The notes below the pieces were generated by a model. It was given only the letters and a program-made list of their open reading frames with translations, searched no databases and was not told the origin of the DNA. The position numbers and the translations under genes are program-made. 31,252 nt of DNA from UBA9732 sp963599445 (GTDB lineage Bacteria > Spirochaetota > Spirochaetia > Sphaerochaetales > Sphaerochaetaceae), in NCBI GenBank assembly GCA_963599445.1, contig CAVBWZ010000022.1:1-31252 (forward strand), written 5' to 3'. Shown here in pieces: positions 30,853-31,252 of this stretch; within the stretch, counting starts at the first letter, position 1; the number at the start of each line of letters is the position of its first letter.

Positions 30853-30941
30853 ACAGATACATTGCGCATGATGCGGGGAGTTCGATCCAATGGATAGAGA
30901 GGCACTGGAATGGAATTAGACCTTTCGCAGGGAAAGACAAC

Positions 30942-30968
30942 GGAAAAGTCCAATCCTTAGACTTTTCC
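30942..30968. repeat. Inverted repeat GGAAAAGTC / GACTTTTCC
   Basis: Perfect 9-bp arms with a 9-nt loop. The left-arm sequence GAAAAGTCCA recurs directly at 30984-30993, giving a second partner for the right arm. Confidence 0.65.
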
Positions 30969-31252
30969 AAGCAAAAAGGACCAGAAAAGTCCAGGACAGA
31001 CACAGGAAGCGGCTGGAGGCGCGGTGAGATCCCATTGGGATGCGGATGGATGATGAAGGGAGGTTCCTCCGAAGCATGCTGCGATGCAGGGCGAGGAGCC
31101 GAAGCGGCGGCAGTGCTCGGTGCACGACGCCGAAGAGGGCGACGAAGCCATGCGCGCATGATGCGAGGAGGGCTCCATCCGAAGCGGACCGCAGCGACAG
31201 GCGCAGACCCAAGTGAGGGACAGTACAGGACGTACGGCCCGAGCGAAGGGGC

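Larger units (their letters stand above)
30632..31252. other. Gene-poor tail with repeats, turning GC-rich
   Basis: No credible coding region is visible in these 620 bases. Long open frames on the minus strand overlap each other in several frames and run through the transporter terminator, so they are taken as chance. The stretch holds two strong inverted repeats, a 9-bp tandem array and, after about 31000, a GC-rich block full of short GAAGCGG, GCAGCG and GCGAGGAG words. The imperfect direct repeat GCGCATGATGCG(G/A)GGAG occurs at 30864-30880 and 31154-31170. The block runs off the window end. Confidence 0.6.

Noticed and set aside
30611..31159. Long open frame on the minus strand (182 codons)
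   Set aside because: It runs through the transporter terminator hairpin and the 9-bp array, overlaps other long frames in the same GC-rich DNA, and its residue mix (runs of Arg, Ala, Pro, Ser) looks like chance translation.
1..31252. CRISPR array or insertion sequence
   Set aside because: No regular repeat-spacer pattern was seen; the tandem arrays have no spacers. No transposase or integrase frame was recognised anywhere in the window.
31000..31252. rRNA, tmRNA or RNase P RNA in the GC-rich tail
   Set aside because: None of the conserved core words of these RNAs could be recognised on either strand.

Overview
The window looks like a chromosomal segment of a host-associated spirochaete (Treponema- or Sphaerochaeta-like). 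This is an inference from gene content: a BspA-type leucine-rich-repeat surface protein, a lipoprotein with a Listeria-Bacteroides repeat, a GH57 branching enzyme beside a DUF4912 protein, and a short RpoD-like sigma factor behind a sigma-54 promoter. Most of the window has ordinary mid-range GC. The first 3.5 kb is visibly more AT-rich, and the last 250 bases are GC-rich and apparently non-coding.

Layout. Positions 1-3560 (plus strand) hold the 3' part of a large BspA-like surface protein. It is followed by a two-gene MNT-HEPN toxin-antitoxin module whose antitoxin carries an N-terminal HTH, preceded by an operator array phased at exactly 33 bp. Positions 3590-7618 (minus) hold coaX and an ABC-F ATPase, a tRNA-Gln/tRNA-Glu unit with its own promoter and terminator, and tsaD coupled to a small acidic protein. 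Positions 7685-8793 hold a lipoprotein gene interrupted by a frameshift inside a run of eight G, which suggests phase variation. A tRNA-Thr gene and a FemAB-family aminoacyltransferase follow. Positions 10423-14257 (minus) hold ppdK and a region-1.1-less sigma-70 factor with a consensus -24/-12 promoter. Positions 14468-16266 hold an unknown gene diverging from a PlsC-type acyltransferase with a zinc ribbon. Positions 16379-20598 (minus) are a glycan operon: DUF4912, GH57, GH13. Positions 20696-24247 (minus) are an operon of a DegT-fold protein that has lost its PLP lysine, then NAD kinase and RecN. Positions 24306-28862 (minus) look like an antimicrobial-response locus: Vat-like acetyltransferase, internally deleted chloramphenicol-type acetyltransferase, OmpR regulator, BcrA-like ATPase, ABC-2 permease and histidine kinase. 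Positions 29085-30631 hold an MFS transporter of the GPH/SLC45 type. Positions 30632-31252 contain no convincing gene but several short repeats and hairpins.

The strongest leads are the HTH-MNT/HEPN module with its phased operators, the poly-G switch in the lipoprotein gene, the sigma-54 promoter in front of a sigma-70 gene (architecturally like the Borrelia RpoN-RpoS cascade), the lysine-less DegT protein, several genes whose -10 box sits about 6 nt before the start codon (leaderless mRNA candidates), and four unrelated intergenic degenerate tandem arrays with periods of 9, 9, 12 and 15 bp. All calls come from reading the sequence; no database search was run.
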